This document shows positions 24,719 to 32,958 of a stretch of 52,367 nucleotides of DNA, in pieces. A program made the translations under genes and the position numbers. Within the stretch, counting starts at the first letter, position 1, and each line of letters opens with the position of its first letter. This DNA is from Methylococcaceae bacterium UBA662 (lineage in GTDB: Bacteria; Pseudomonadota; Gammaproteobacteria; Methylococcales; Methylomonadaceae): NCBI GenBank assembly GCA_002299425.1, contig DBNW01000056.1:1-52367 (forward strand). The letters are read 5' to 3'. The notes beneath the pieces were generated by a model, which saw only the letters and a program-made list of their open reading frames with translations, made no database searches and was not told the origin of the DNA.

Positions 24719-25462
24719 ATGGACAAAGAACTATTGCGCGTAGTCATCATTGCAACCGGCCTGCTAGTCATTTTAGCCATGCTCGTGTGGCATTTTTTAA
24801 AAAACCGCAAATTTTCTGGTGGTGAAAGCCTGTACGGCAACCTACCGCTAGGACGCAAGACCGACGACACAGTCGCTTTGCGCCCCGGGCAAAACGAACT
24901 CGATGATTTTGATCTTGCCGCCGCACCCCGCCACCGCTACGCCGAATCTGAACAGCGTTCTGTAACCGACCCGACACCCCTAAGCGAAGATGACTGTTCG
25001 GACTTTTTCGCCGAAGAAAGCGAAACTGCCGAGGCGCAACCGCAACCGCCCCGATTTAGCCTGCCTGAAATCATCCAGTTCTGTTTGATGGCCAAACACG
25101 ATCAGGGCTTTAACGGCCTAGACCTGCTGAATGCCTTCCAAATCGCCCATCTTGAATACGGCACCTTAAAAATATTCGAACGCCTAGACGCCAACCGACT
25201 GGTTGACTTCGGCGTCGCCTGCATGGTCGATTCTGGAACATTCCCGGAGACCGGCATGGAAACGTTCCATTGCCCAGGATTGGTGTTTTTCATGCAGCCC
25301 TCCATGGTTGACGAACCCGGCGCAGTCTTCGATGATTTTGTCGACACCATCAAATTACTGGCCATCGAACTGGATGGCGAGGCTTTGGACCACCGCCGCC
25401 AACCCCTCACCGAAAAAACCATTCAATTGTTCCAGCACAGCTTGTCATTACATTATTCTTGA
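24719..25462 (+). CDS. zipA: Cell division protein ZipA
   Basis: 247 residues. N-terminal membrane anchor (VVIIATGLLVILAMLVWHFL, 8-27), a short basic stretch, an acidic proline-containing linker, then the FtsZ-binding domain (PRFSLPEIIQFCLMAKHD ... PGLVFFMQPS). It tethers the Z-ring to the inner membrane. It abuts smc without a gap; the usual next gene ligA is replaced by clpB. The smc-zipA order supports the call because ZipA sequences are poorly conserved. Confidence 0.9.
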   Translation: MDKELLRVVIIATGLLVILAMLVWHFLKNRKFSGGESLYGNLPLGRKTDDTVALRPGQNELDDFDLAAAPRHRYAESEQRSVTDPTPLSEDDCSDFFAEESETAEAQPQPPRFSLPEIIQFCLMAKHDQGFNGLDLLNAFQIAHLEYGTLKIFERLDANRLVDFGVACMVDSGTFPETGMETFHCPGLVFFMQPSMVDEPGAVFDDFVDTIKLLAIELDGEALDHRRQPLTEKTIQLFQHSLSLHYS

Positions 25463-25485
25463 AATAAAAAACCCTCCCCCCATAT
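25458..25485 (+). promoter_or_regulatory. Sigma-32 (heat-shock) promoter of clpB
   Basis: CTTGAA (25458-25463), 14 bases, then CCCCATAT (25478-25485) is very close to the RpoH consensus. The -35 box overlaps the zipA stop codon. It lies 40 bases before the clpB start, giving clpB its own heat-shock control. Confidence 0.8.
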
Positions 25486-25524
25486 CAGCGGTTACTTAAA
25501 ACCCCACCCACGAAGGCAACCTCT

Positions 25525-28131
25525 ATGCGTATGGACAAACTGACCAGCCAATTCCAACAAGCCCTTGCCGACGCCCAAAGCCTAGCCTTGGGCAAAGACC
25601 ACCAATTCATCGAACCGCTACACGTCATGGCCGCCCTGCTTGACCAAGAGGGCGCCAGCATCAAGCCCTTGCTAGGGCAGTTAAACGTCAACACCCGGGC
25701 CTTGCGCCAAGAACTCAACCAAGAATTGGCGCGTATCGCCACCGTTTCGGGTTCCGGCGGCGACGTGCAGATTTCCAGCGCACTGGCGCGGCTGCTCAAC
25801 TTAACCGACAAACTGGCGCAAAAGCGCGGCGACCAATTTATTGCTAGCGAACTGTTCCTGCTCGCCGCCTTGGAAGAAAAAGGCGGGCTGCAAGACCTGC
25901 TGAAAAAAGCCGGGCTCACCAAACCGGCACTGGAACAAGCCATTGACACCTTGCGCGGCGGCCAAACCGTCAACGAACCCGGTGCCGAAAACCTGCGCCA
26001 AGCGTTAAACAAATACACCATCGACCTGACCGAACGCGCCGAACAAGGCAAACTCGACCCGGTCATCGGCCGCGACGACGAAATCCGCCGCACCATCCAA
26101 GTTTTGCAACGGCGCACCAAAAACAACCCGGTGTTAATCGGCGAACCCGGCGTCGGCAAGACCGCCATCGTTGAAGGCTTAGCGCAACGCATCGTCAACG
26201 GCGAAGTACCCGAGGGCATCAAAGGCAAAAAAGTGCTGGCCCTGGATATGGCCGCCTTGATTGCCGGCGCCAAATTCCGGGGTGAATTTGAGGAACGCCT
26301 GAAAGCCGTGCTGAACGAGCTGGCCAAACAAGAAGGTCAAGTGATTTTGTTCATCGACGAACTGCACACCATGGTCGGCGCCGGCAAAGCCGAAGGCGCC
26401 ATGGATGCCGGCAATATGCTCAAACCCGCCCTAGCGCGCGGCGAACTGCATTGCGTGGGCGCGACCACGCTGGACGAATACCGCAAATACGTCGAAAAAG
26501 ACGCCGCCCTAGAGCGCCGTTTTCAAAAAGTTTTGGTTGACCAGCCTTCCGTTGAAGACACCATCGCCATCTTGCGCGGCCTGAAAGAAAAATACGAAGT
26601 CCATCATGGCGTGGACATCACCGACCCGGCCATTGTCGCCGCCGCCGGCCTGTCGTACCGCTACATTTCCGACCGGCAATTGCCGGACAAAGCCATTGAC
26701 TTGATTGACGAGGCTGCCAGCCGCATCCGCATGGAAATGGACTCTAAGCCGGAAGAAATGGACAAACTGTACCGCCGCCTGATTCAGTTAAAAATCGAGC
26801 AAGTGGCCTTGAAAAAAGAAAAAGATGCGGCCTCGCTAAAGCGTCTGGAAAGCCTAGAAGAAGACATCGCCGAGCTGGCGCAGGATTATTCCGACTTGGA
26901 GGAAATCTGGAAAGCGGAAAAAGCATCGCTACAAGGCGCCGCCGCGATCAAGGAAAAACTAGAGCAAGCCAAGACTGAACTGGACGCCGCCAGCCGCGCC
27001 AACGACTTGAACCGGCAGGCGGAACTGCGCTACGGCATCATCCCGGCGTTAGAAAAACAGCTCAATGAATCCAGTAGCGCAGAAGGGCAAAAGACCACGC
27101 TGCTTAGAAACAAAGTCACCGAAGAGGAAATCGCCGAAGTAGTCTCGAAATGGACCGGCATCCCGGTCTCGAAAATGATGGCAGGCGAGCAGGAAAAGCT
27201 GTTGCAGATGGAGGAAGCCTTAGCGCGGCGCGTGGTCGGCCAGACCGAAGCCTTGAAAGCGGTCAGCGACGCCATCCGCAGGGTGCGTGCCGGACTCTCC
27301 GACCCGAATCGGCCAAACGGATCGTTTTTGTTCCTCGGGCCCACCGGCGTCGGCAAGACCGAATTATGCAAGGCCCTAGCCGAATTCCTATTCGACACCA
27401 GCGATGCTATGGTACGCATCGACATGTCCGAATTCATGGAAAAACACTCGGTCGCCCGTCTGATTGGCGCACCTCCCGGCTATGTCGGCTACGAAGAGGG
27501 CGGCTACTTGACTGAACGGGTGCGGCGCAAACCGTATTCCGTTATTTTGATGGACGAAATAGAAAAAGCCCACGCCGACGTTTTCAACATCTTGCTGCAA
27601 GTATTGGACGATGGCCGCCTGACCGACGGCCAAGGCCGCACCGTGGATTTCCGCAACACCGTCGTAGTGATGACCTCCAACCTCGGATCGGACGTGATCC
27701 AGGAGCTGGCCGACGAAGCCCTGTACCCGATCATGAAAGCCAAAGTGATGAGCATTGTCGGCCACCATTTCCGCCCCGAATTCATCAATCGCATCGACGA
27801 GGCGGTGGTGTTTCATCCGTTAGGGCGCGGACAAATCCGCGCCATCTGCGGCCTGCAAATAGACCATCTGCGCCGACGCCTGCAAGAGCGGGAAATAGGC
27901 CTAGCCGTTAGCGATGCCGCTTTAGACTTATTGGCTGAAGCCGGCTTTGACCCGGTCTACGGCGCACGGCCCATGAAACGGGCCATCCAGCAACAACTGG
28001 AAAACCCCTTAGCGCAAGCCATACTGGCCGGACGGTTCGTTAGCGGCGACACCCTACACATAGACCTAGACGCAGCCGGTTCCTTGTGTTTTAGCCAAAG
28101 CGCAGACCGCCTACAAGGGGAGGGCTTATAG
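25525..28131 (+). CDS. clpB: Chaperone disaggregase ClpB
   Basis: 868 residues, full length. The N-terminal Clp repeat domain (about 1-148) is followed by AAA module 1 with Walker A GEPGVGKT and VILFIDELHTMVGAG, the long M-domain coiled coil (around 410-530), and AAA module 2 with GPTGVGKTE and VILMDEIEKAHADVFN. It extracts proteins from aggregates with DnaK. There is no ClpP-binding tripeptide loop, so it is not a protease subunit. The start is ATGCGTATG: either ATG could be used. Confidence 0.98.
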   Translation: MRMDKLTSQFQQALADAQSLALGKDHQFIEPLHVMAALLDQEGASIKPLLGQLNVNTRALRQELNQELARIATVSGSGGDVQISSALARLLNLTDKLAQKRGDQFIASELFLLAALEEKGGLQDLLKKAGLTKPALEQAIDTLRGGQTVNEPGAENLRQALNKYTIDLTERAEQGKLDPVIGRDDEIRRTIQVLQRRTKNNPVLIGEPGVGKTAIVEGLAQRIVNGEVPEGIKGKKVLALDMAALIAGAKFRGEFEERLKAVLNELAKQEGQVILFIDELHTMVGAGKAEGAMDAGNMLKPALARGELHCVGATTLDEYRKYVEKDAALERRFQKVLVDQPSVEDTIAILRGLKEKYEVHHGVDITDPAIVAAAGLSYRYISDRQLPDKAIDLIDEAASRIRMEMDSKPEEMDKLYRRLIQLKIEQVALKKEKDAASLKRLESLEEDIAELAQDYSDLEEIWKAEKASLQGAAAIKEKLEQAKTELDAASRANDLNRQAELRYGIIPALEKQLNESSSAEGQKTTLLRNKVTEEEIAEVVSKWTGIPVSKMMAGEQEKLLQMEEALARRVVGQTEALKAVSDAIRRVRAGLSDPNRPNGSFLFLGPTGVGKTELCKALAEFLFDTSDAMVRIDMSEFMEKHSVARLIGAPPGYVGYEEGGYLTERVRRKPYSVILMDEIEKAHADVFNILLQVLDDGRLTDGQGRTVDFRNTVVVMTSNLGSDVIQELADEALYPIMKAKVMSIVGHHFRPEFINRIDEAVVFHPLGRGQIRAICGLQIDHLRRRLQEREIGLAVSDAALDLLAEAGFDPVYGARPMKRAIQQQLENPLAQAILAGRFVSGDTLHIDLDAAGSLCFSQSADRLQGEGL

Positions 28132-28133
28132 CT

Positions 28134-28184
28134 AAAAAAAACAGGCCGCAGAACACCCCTGTTCGCGCGGCATTCTGACCTGTT
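28134..28184 (-). terminator. Terminator for the superoxide dismutase gene
   Basis: On the minus strand AACAGG pairs with CCTGTT and an inner GCCGC pairs with GCGGC around a GAACA/TGTTC tip, followed by eight T. It lies in the convergent clpB-SOD gap and could also impede clpB read-through. Confidence 0.65.
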
Positions 28185-28314
28185 CCCGCAGCTTGTGGCT
28201 GCGGGTGTGCGAACAAACTCGAAGGGTTGCATCAATAGCCGGGTTGCACTTATTAAGCAAACCGGCGTATCGCTGCCGGGCAATAAGCCGGCATTTGCGG
28301 CAACCTACACCCGT

Positions 28315-29076
28315 TCAGCGCCAGCCGCCTGCTAACAATAACGAACGCACTTGTCGGGCTTGGCTGAGGCGTCTGGCCACTGTTGCCCAGTGAATGTTGC
28401 GCAAGAAGGCCTCGATATAGTGAGCCGCATCGGCACCGTAGTCCATCTGGTAGGCATGTTCGTACATGTCCATGACCAACACAGGCAGGGTTGCAGCCGG
28501 GGCATGCAAATGATCCCAGTGCCAATAGTTTTCCAGCAAGCCGCTGTGCACGTTATAACCCAGCGTCACCCAGCCGGAGCCGCCGCCTAACCCTTGGCCC
28601 ATGCGTTTGAATTCCAGCTCCCAAGCACCCCGCGAGCCGAAGGCCTCCGCCAAAGCCACGTTCAAGGTGGCATCCGGCTGCCCGGTTCCGCCCAAGTTGG
28701 CAAAATACAGCTCATGCAGCACCAGCGAACCGGTACGCAGCAAGTGTTCACGCTTTAAGTTGTTGTAGATAGAAGCAGGAATGCTGGCATCGGTTTGCCA
28801 TGTTGCCAGTTTTTGCTTAACGGCGTTCAGTGCCTTAACTGAAGCGCCGTAATTGTTTTCCCAGTGCGAATGAATTAATTTTTCCGACAAGCCGTCCAGC
28901 TTGGCTGGGTTAAAGGGCAGCGGCTGAAGTTCATGGTTAGCAGCAAAAGCTGAAGGTAAAGCCGTGTTCACAGCGTGCGGCTCTTTGACAGTAGCGGCAA
29001 AGGTGTCTGGTACGAGGGCGGCAAGGCCGATGCTGGTGCTGAGTCGTAAAAAATCGCGGCGATTGGATTCGTTCAT
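28315..29076 (-). CDS. Tat-exported Fe/Mn superoxide dismutase
   Basis: 253 residues. The N-terminus has a twin-arginine motif (NRRDFLRLS) and a hydrophobic stretch, so the enzyme should be exported folded with its metal. The four metal ligands are visible by family alignment: H71 (LIHSHWENNY), H121 (LVLHELYFANL), D203 and H207 (MDMYEHAY). It dismutates superoxide in the periplasm. The first ligand region is more divergent than in cytoplasmic SodB. It is transcribed away from the phoD-like gene, and the 161-bp gap must hold both promoters. Confidence 0.9.
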   Translation of the reverse strand: MNESNRRDFLRLSTSIGLAALVPDTFAATVKEPHAVNTALPSAFAANHELQPLPFNPAKLDGLSEKLIHSHWENNYGASVKALNAVKQKLATWQTDASIPASIYNNLKREHLLRTGSLVLHELYFANLGGTGQPDATLNVALAEAFGSRGAWELEFKRMGQGLGGGSGWVTLGYNVHSGLLENYWHWDHLHAPAATLPVLVMDMYEHAYQMDYGADAAHYIEAFLRNIHWATVARRLSQARQVRSLLLAGGWR

Positions 29077-29237
29077 AATGTGTTCCTGAAGCAGGGCGGG
29101 TGGGCAGCGCAGAGTAAGCCGAAAACCATCATTTTACAAACAGCCGACACCAGAAAAATGCCCGGATGTCACAACAGATTCATTTTTAGCCAGTACGGTG
29201 TCTGCTCCTGCAACCCTTAAACTTCAAGGATACCGCC

Positions 29238-29756
29238 ATGACACCGAACAAAATCATGCTAGGAATAGGGCTGGCCATGCTGGCCATGCAACCGACCTAT
29301 GCCGCTCTGCCCCACGGCATCTCCAGCGGCGATACCACCCAAACCAGCACCGTATTGTGGGCGCGCAGCGGCGCCGGTCTGGTCAACTTTAAGGTACTAG
29401 ACGGCAGCCGCGTGGTGTTTGATCAAACTGTTGCTGTCAGCCGCGCGACACTGCCGGCAAAAATTGCAGTCACCGGCCTAACCCCAGGCAAAACCTACCG
29501 CTATCAAGTCACCCGTGCCGATGGCAGAAGCCGCGCCGGCAGCTTTAAAACCGCCGCCGCAGACGACGCTGCCCCGGCCCTAAGCTTTGGCGTCTCCGGC
29601 GATTGGCGCGGCGAATTAGCCCCGTACCCGGCCATCAAAAATGTTCAGCCAAAAAACCTAGACTTTTTCGTCAAATTAGGTGACACCGTTTATGCTGACA
29701 TACCCAGCCCGGCTCTGCCCAAAGCCCAAGCCGAAACCCTCGCTGAATTCCGCCGC
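29238..29756 (+). pseudogene. phoD: PhoD-type alkaline phosphatase, 5' part, split by island insertion
   Basis: Signal peptide (MLGIGLAMLAMQPTYA), then the PhoD N-terminal Fn3-like domain (GISSGDTTQTSTVLWARS, TGLTPGKTYRYQV) and the start of the metallophosphatase domain (FGVSGDWRGELAPYPAIKN, FFVKLGDTVYADIPSP). The family sequence stops at AETLAEFRR (29756) and reading continues only 5 codons into the island before TGA. The missing remainder resumes at 41637 in matching frame. As it stands the gene cannot make a complete active site. The host gene was calcium- or iron-dependent phosphatase/phosphodiesterase-like by family knowledge. Confidence 0.88.
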
Positions 29757-29766
29757 ACAGGTCAGT
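29757..29766 (+). repeat. Left tip repeat of the island
   Basis: ACAGGTCAGT, an inverted match (9 of 10) to ACTCACCTGT at the right tip. It sits exactly where PhoD homology ends. The first TGGTGACAT copy follows 35 bases inside, at 29802-29810. Confidence 0.65.
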
Positions 29767-29847
29767 TTACATGATTAGTTATCACAGATAAGTAGAAATA
29801 CTGGTGACATTTAGTTATAATTCTACTATCGAATAAGGAGTAGACTT

Positions 29848-29907
29848 TTGAATGAATTGAGCAAAATCTTCAATAACATTTCAATTGCATTTGGTGAGTT
29901 GGACTAG
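29848..29907 (+). other. Short leader reading frame before ginA, possible frameshifted N-terminus
   Basis: A TTG-initiated 19-codon frame (LNELSKIFNNISIAFGELD) has a strong AAGGAG site 7 bases upstream and a TATAAT at 29816-29821. The ginA frame is open upstream of its ATG from 29898 (VGLVTHVEELEAR). A single -1 shift between 29898 and 29907 would join them into one continuous alpha-helical N-terminus. Either a leader peptide, a programmed shift or a mutation. Confidence 0.4.
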
Positions 29908-29936
29908 TTACCCATGTTGAAGAATTAGAAGCTAGA

Positions 29937-31205
29937 ATGGCAACGCTGGAGCACATCAACTATTCAGGTGAGTTCCCTGAGGTTCGGTCTAATGGAAAAA
30001 TTGAGTGGGTTCGCTGTCGGCATCGCCGCGAGGTGGAACGCTTGCCTCAGATATTCTGGGATAATGGCTCGACTTGGCCTGAGGCCAATCTTTGGGCTCT
30101 TGAGCTTGCCCTGTCCAAGGCTTCGATAAAAACAGTCATTGCCACCATGCAGGGTCTACTAACTTATGCCAAGTGGCTTGAGGCGGAGTCAATTGACTGG
30201 TGGCATTTCCCCCAAAAAGCGGCAGACCGGTGTTTGTATAGATATCGAGGTTTTCTTGTCAGTGCGCGTGATCGTGGGGATCTAGCCCCATCCACGGCTT
30301 CGGCCCGTATGTCGACAGTAATCCGATTCTACCGATGGGTAAATGTGAACGAATTGCTGACTCCAGAAAGCCTGATGTGGAATGACCGCACGGTGAAGAT
30401 CAACATTCAAAACATCACAGGATTCCATCGTAGTATGAATGTGTTATCGACTGACCTGGTCATACCTAACCGCACTATATCAGGATATCTGCGTCTTGAG
30501 GATGGTCTCATGCCAGTAACACGGTCTGAGCGTGATGCGATTCTCCAGTTTTTTCACGAGCATTCGTCTGAAGAGTTATCGCTGATGCTTCGCTTAGGCT
30601 TCCTTACAGGGATGAGGCTGGGAACCATCTGCGACATCAAGGAAGACACCATACTGTACAGTGTCCCTGCTCCAGTTCCAGGGTTCCACCAGCTATCAGT
30701 CGGGCCAGGCGCACAACCGAGAGTCAAAACCAAGATGGGAGTGACCGGAAGAGTCCTGATTCCCAATCATTTGCTTGACGCCTTGAGGGTGTATCTCTGT
30801 AGCGAGCGCCGACTTCTGCGCAAAGGTCTTGCCGACAAGGCTGACTCTGATCTCGCTTTCCTGAATCCGCACGGCAAGCCCTATGAAGACCGAGATGGTG
30901 GTCATTCAGCTGTCAATACCGAGATGTCGCGACTTCGAAAACTAGCAGAGATTGAGGGCGTCCCCGAGATGCGTGGTTTCAAATTTCACCGTAGTAGGGC
31001 TACGTTCGCGACCATGCTGATGATGGCCGCATTGGACACCTTTAACGAAGTTTCCACGGCCATCACCTTTGTACGCAACGCGTGTTTGCATAAGAGAGAA
31101 TCAACGACCCTTGAGTACATCAAGTTTATTGAGGACTCCCAGGCGATGAGCGAAGCGGCAGATAAGTTCACTGATTTCTTCATGGGGTTGCAACAAAATG
31201 CTTGA
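29937..31205 (+). CDS. ginA: Tyrosine recombinase GinA of the GInt island
   Basis: 422 residues. The C-terminal catalytic domain shows the first arginine in LGFLTGMRLGTICDIK, the HxxR motif in FHRSRATFATML and the nucleophile tyrosine in STTLEYIKF. An SAM-like N-terminal core-binding domain with DNA-contact helices precedes it (ALSKASIKTVIATMQGLLTYAKWL). The ATG at 29937 has only a weak ribosome site, and a better one lies upstream in another frame (see leader). It overlaps ginB by 8 bases. First of three recombinases that act together to excise and insert the island. Confidence 0.85.
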   Translation: MATLEHINYSGEFPEVRSNGKIEWVRCRHRREVERLPQIFWDNGSTWPEANLWALELALSKASIKTVIATMQGLLTYAKWLEAESIDWWHFPQKAADRCLYRYRGFLVSARDRGDLAPSTASARMSTVIRFYRWVNVNELLTPESLMWNDRTVKINIQNITGFHRSMNVLSTDLVIPNRTISGYLRLEDGLMPVTRSERDAILQFFHEHSSEELSLMLRLGFLTGMRLGTICDIKEDTILYSVPAPVPGFHQLSVGPGAQPRVKTKMGVTGRVLIPNHLLDALRVYLCSERRLLRKGLADKADSDLAFLNPHGKPYEDRDGGHSAVNTEMSRLRKLAEIEGVPEMRGFKFHRSRATFATMLMMAALDTFNEVSTAITFVRNACLHKRESTTLEYIKFIEDSQAMSEAADKFTDFFMGLQQNA

Positions 31206-32958
31206 TGTTGTATCTAGCAATCTTGATGCCCCCTCCGTCCCCATTGACTCTGATCTCCTCTTGCATGGCGTATCGGTTGGCTCACATGGCGTTCCATTTG
31301 ATCTAAGCCCTTGGCTGTATAGAGGTGGAGCTTCCACAAATCGCCTGAAGGTTGTTGAATGTATCCGAACGGGTGCGCTGGGTTACCCCCTTACTCAGCG
31401 TCGGAAGCTGATCGAGCGCCTGCAAGAAGTCCTGCAAGCCGATGTGACGGCAGGCCGATCCATTTCTACGCTAAGAAAAAAGTGGCGCTTGATAGCCTCG
31501 TTTATCAGTTGGTGTGAAGATAATTTCTCAGCTCCCTTGACCCTCTCTACTTCGGAGAAGGCTTACTTGGCTTGGGCTGATCATTTGTGGCATTGCGCCA
31601 ACATTACCAAGACACAGACGAAGATAACGGCTCACGATAGTGCTAAAGTGCTTGGTAACGTGTTCATCAATGTGCTCGACCTCCGACTGATGAAACGGGA
31701 AGGCCTCTGCGTAAATCCATTGCTTGCACAAACGAGGCTTAGAGCCCCTCGCAAAGGAGTGCCTGCAAACAGCAAAGTACGAATGACGGACGCGGAGACG
31801 TATGGCCGATTCCTGGTCTCTCTTTGCACTTCTTTCACTCATCCGGTCATTACCGGCACTCTTCCTTTTGAACTCAAGCTACCAAATGGAAAATCCGGGC
31901 ATTGGCCTCAATATGTGTCATTGGATTATGAGGTAGCATCACGCCGCCAGCATCATAGAGGGCACAACCTCTTTGAGCCAATGCAGCCCGGCGAATCCAT
32001 TACGGTTCATCAGGGGCGAATGGCTATGGCGAACCTGCGGATGGAAGCCGAGCAGGCAATCTTTATTGCCCAGACGGGAATGAACTTGTCTCAGGTTCAG
32101 CGTCTTGAGCGGGAAAATTTCCGCTGGCAAAGCAGTGACGCTGATGTTCTGGCGTTCCGGGTCTACAAAAGCAGGAGATCCGGTGAGGCTGTGTTCAGGG
32201 CCTACAAGGAATACCGCCAGTGGTTTACAGATTATATTGAATGGCTTGAGGTTATTGCGCCAAACGATCACCGGCTTTTTCCATTCTTCTCCAATGGGCG
32301 AATAGCGCCAGTTGATGCGTTGCGCCAACAGTCCGCTCTGAAGAAACTTTGCAAGTTTGCTGACATTCCGTACATCGGTGCGCGTGAGTGCAGGAATCTT
32401 CGGCAGAATTGGCTGTTGCGTCTCATTGGTCGACCAGATCTGACCGCCATCATGGGTGCCCACTCCAAACGCACATTGCTCAGTCAGTATGAAAAGCCGC
32501 ACCATCAGTCCGCGGCGGTGCGCATCACACTGTTCCACGAACAGCATGACCCTGCTCTGGCTCCTGGCCCAGGACTCTGCGCAGACCCTAGCCATACCCC
32601 AGCTCCAGAGTCAGGGATTCAAATGGCGGCACCAACGCCAGATTGCATCAGCCCAGAAGGGTGTTTGTTCTGCGTTCATCACCGAGATGTTTTGAGCTTC
32701 GACTATGTCTGGAAGCTCACTTCCCACGCCCATCTTAAGGCCATTGAGCGGGATGATTACGAGAACTCCGTGTCAGGAATTGAGTCACCCCATCCTGCTG
32801 ACGTTGTGATCGACCGCATAAGAGCAAAAATTGATGAAATTAAGGCATTGAGCAATGGCGGTGCATCCTGGGTCGAAGAAGCTGAGGCTCGCGTTTGGGA
32901 GGGCAGATTTCATGATGCTTGGTCTGGATTCATTGAACTTTGGGAGGCCATGAATTGA
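31198..32958 (+). CDS. ginB: Tyrosine recombinase-like GinB of the GInt island
   Basis: 586 residues. The C-terminal half has integrase features: AQTGMNLSQVQRLERENF aligns with the first-arginine box, but the arginine position holds N. RECRNLRQNWLLRLIG resembles the HxxR box without a clear histidine, and HSKRTLLSQYEKPHH carries the tyrosine. A cysteine- and histidine-containing tail (PEGCLFCVHHRDVL) may bind metal. The missing arginine suggests a structural or DNA-binding role in a recombinase trio rather than full catalysis. ATG at 31198 overlaps the ginA end; its own stop overlaps ginC. Confidence 0.8.
   Translation: MLDVVSSNLDAPSVPIDSDLLLHGVSVGSHGVPFDLSPWLYRGGASTNRLKVVECIRTGALGYPLTQRRKLIERLQEVLQADVTAGRSISTLRKKWRLIASFISWCEDNFSAPLTLSTSEKAYLAWADHLWHCANITKTQTKITAHDSAKVLGNVFINVLDLRLMKREGLCVNPLLAQTRLRAPRKGVPANSKVRMTDAETYGRFLVSLCTSFTHPVITGTLPFELKLPNGKSGHWPQYVSLDYEVASRRQHHRGHNLFEPMQPGESITVHQGRMAMANLRMEAEQAIFIAQTGMNLSQVQRLERENFRWQSSDADVLAFRVYKSRRSGEAVFRAYKEYRQWFTDYIEWLEVIAPNDHRLFPFFSNGRIAPVDALRQQSALKKLCKFADIPYIGARECRNLRQNWLLRLIGRPDLTAIMGAHSKRTLLSQYEKPHHQSAAVRITLFHEQHDPALAPGPGLCADPSHTPAPESGIQMAAPTPDCISPEGCLFCVHHRDVLSFDYVWKLTSHAHLKAIERDDYENSVSGIESPHPADVVIDRIRAKIDEIKALSNGGASWVEEAEARVWEGRFHDAWSGFIELWEAMN

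Noticed and set aside
25485..26327. 280-codon minus-strand frame opposite clpB
   Set aside because: Serine/arginine-rich shadow of the clpB coding strand.
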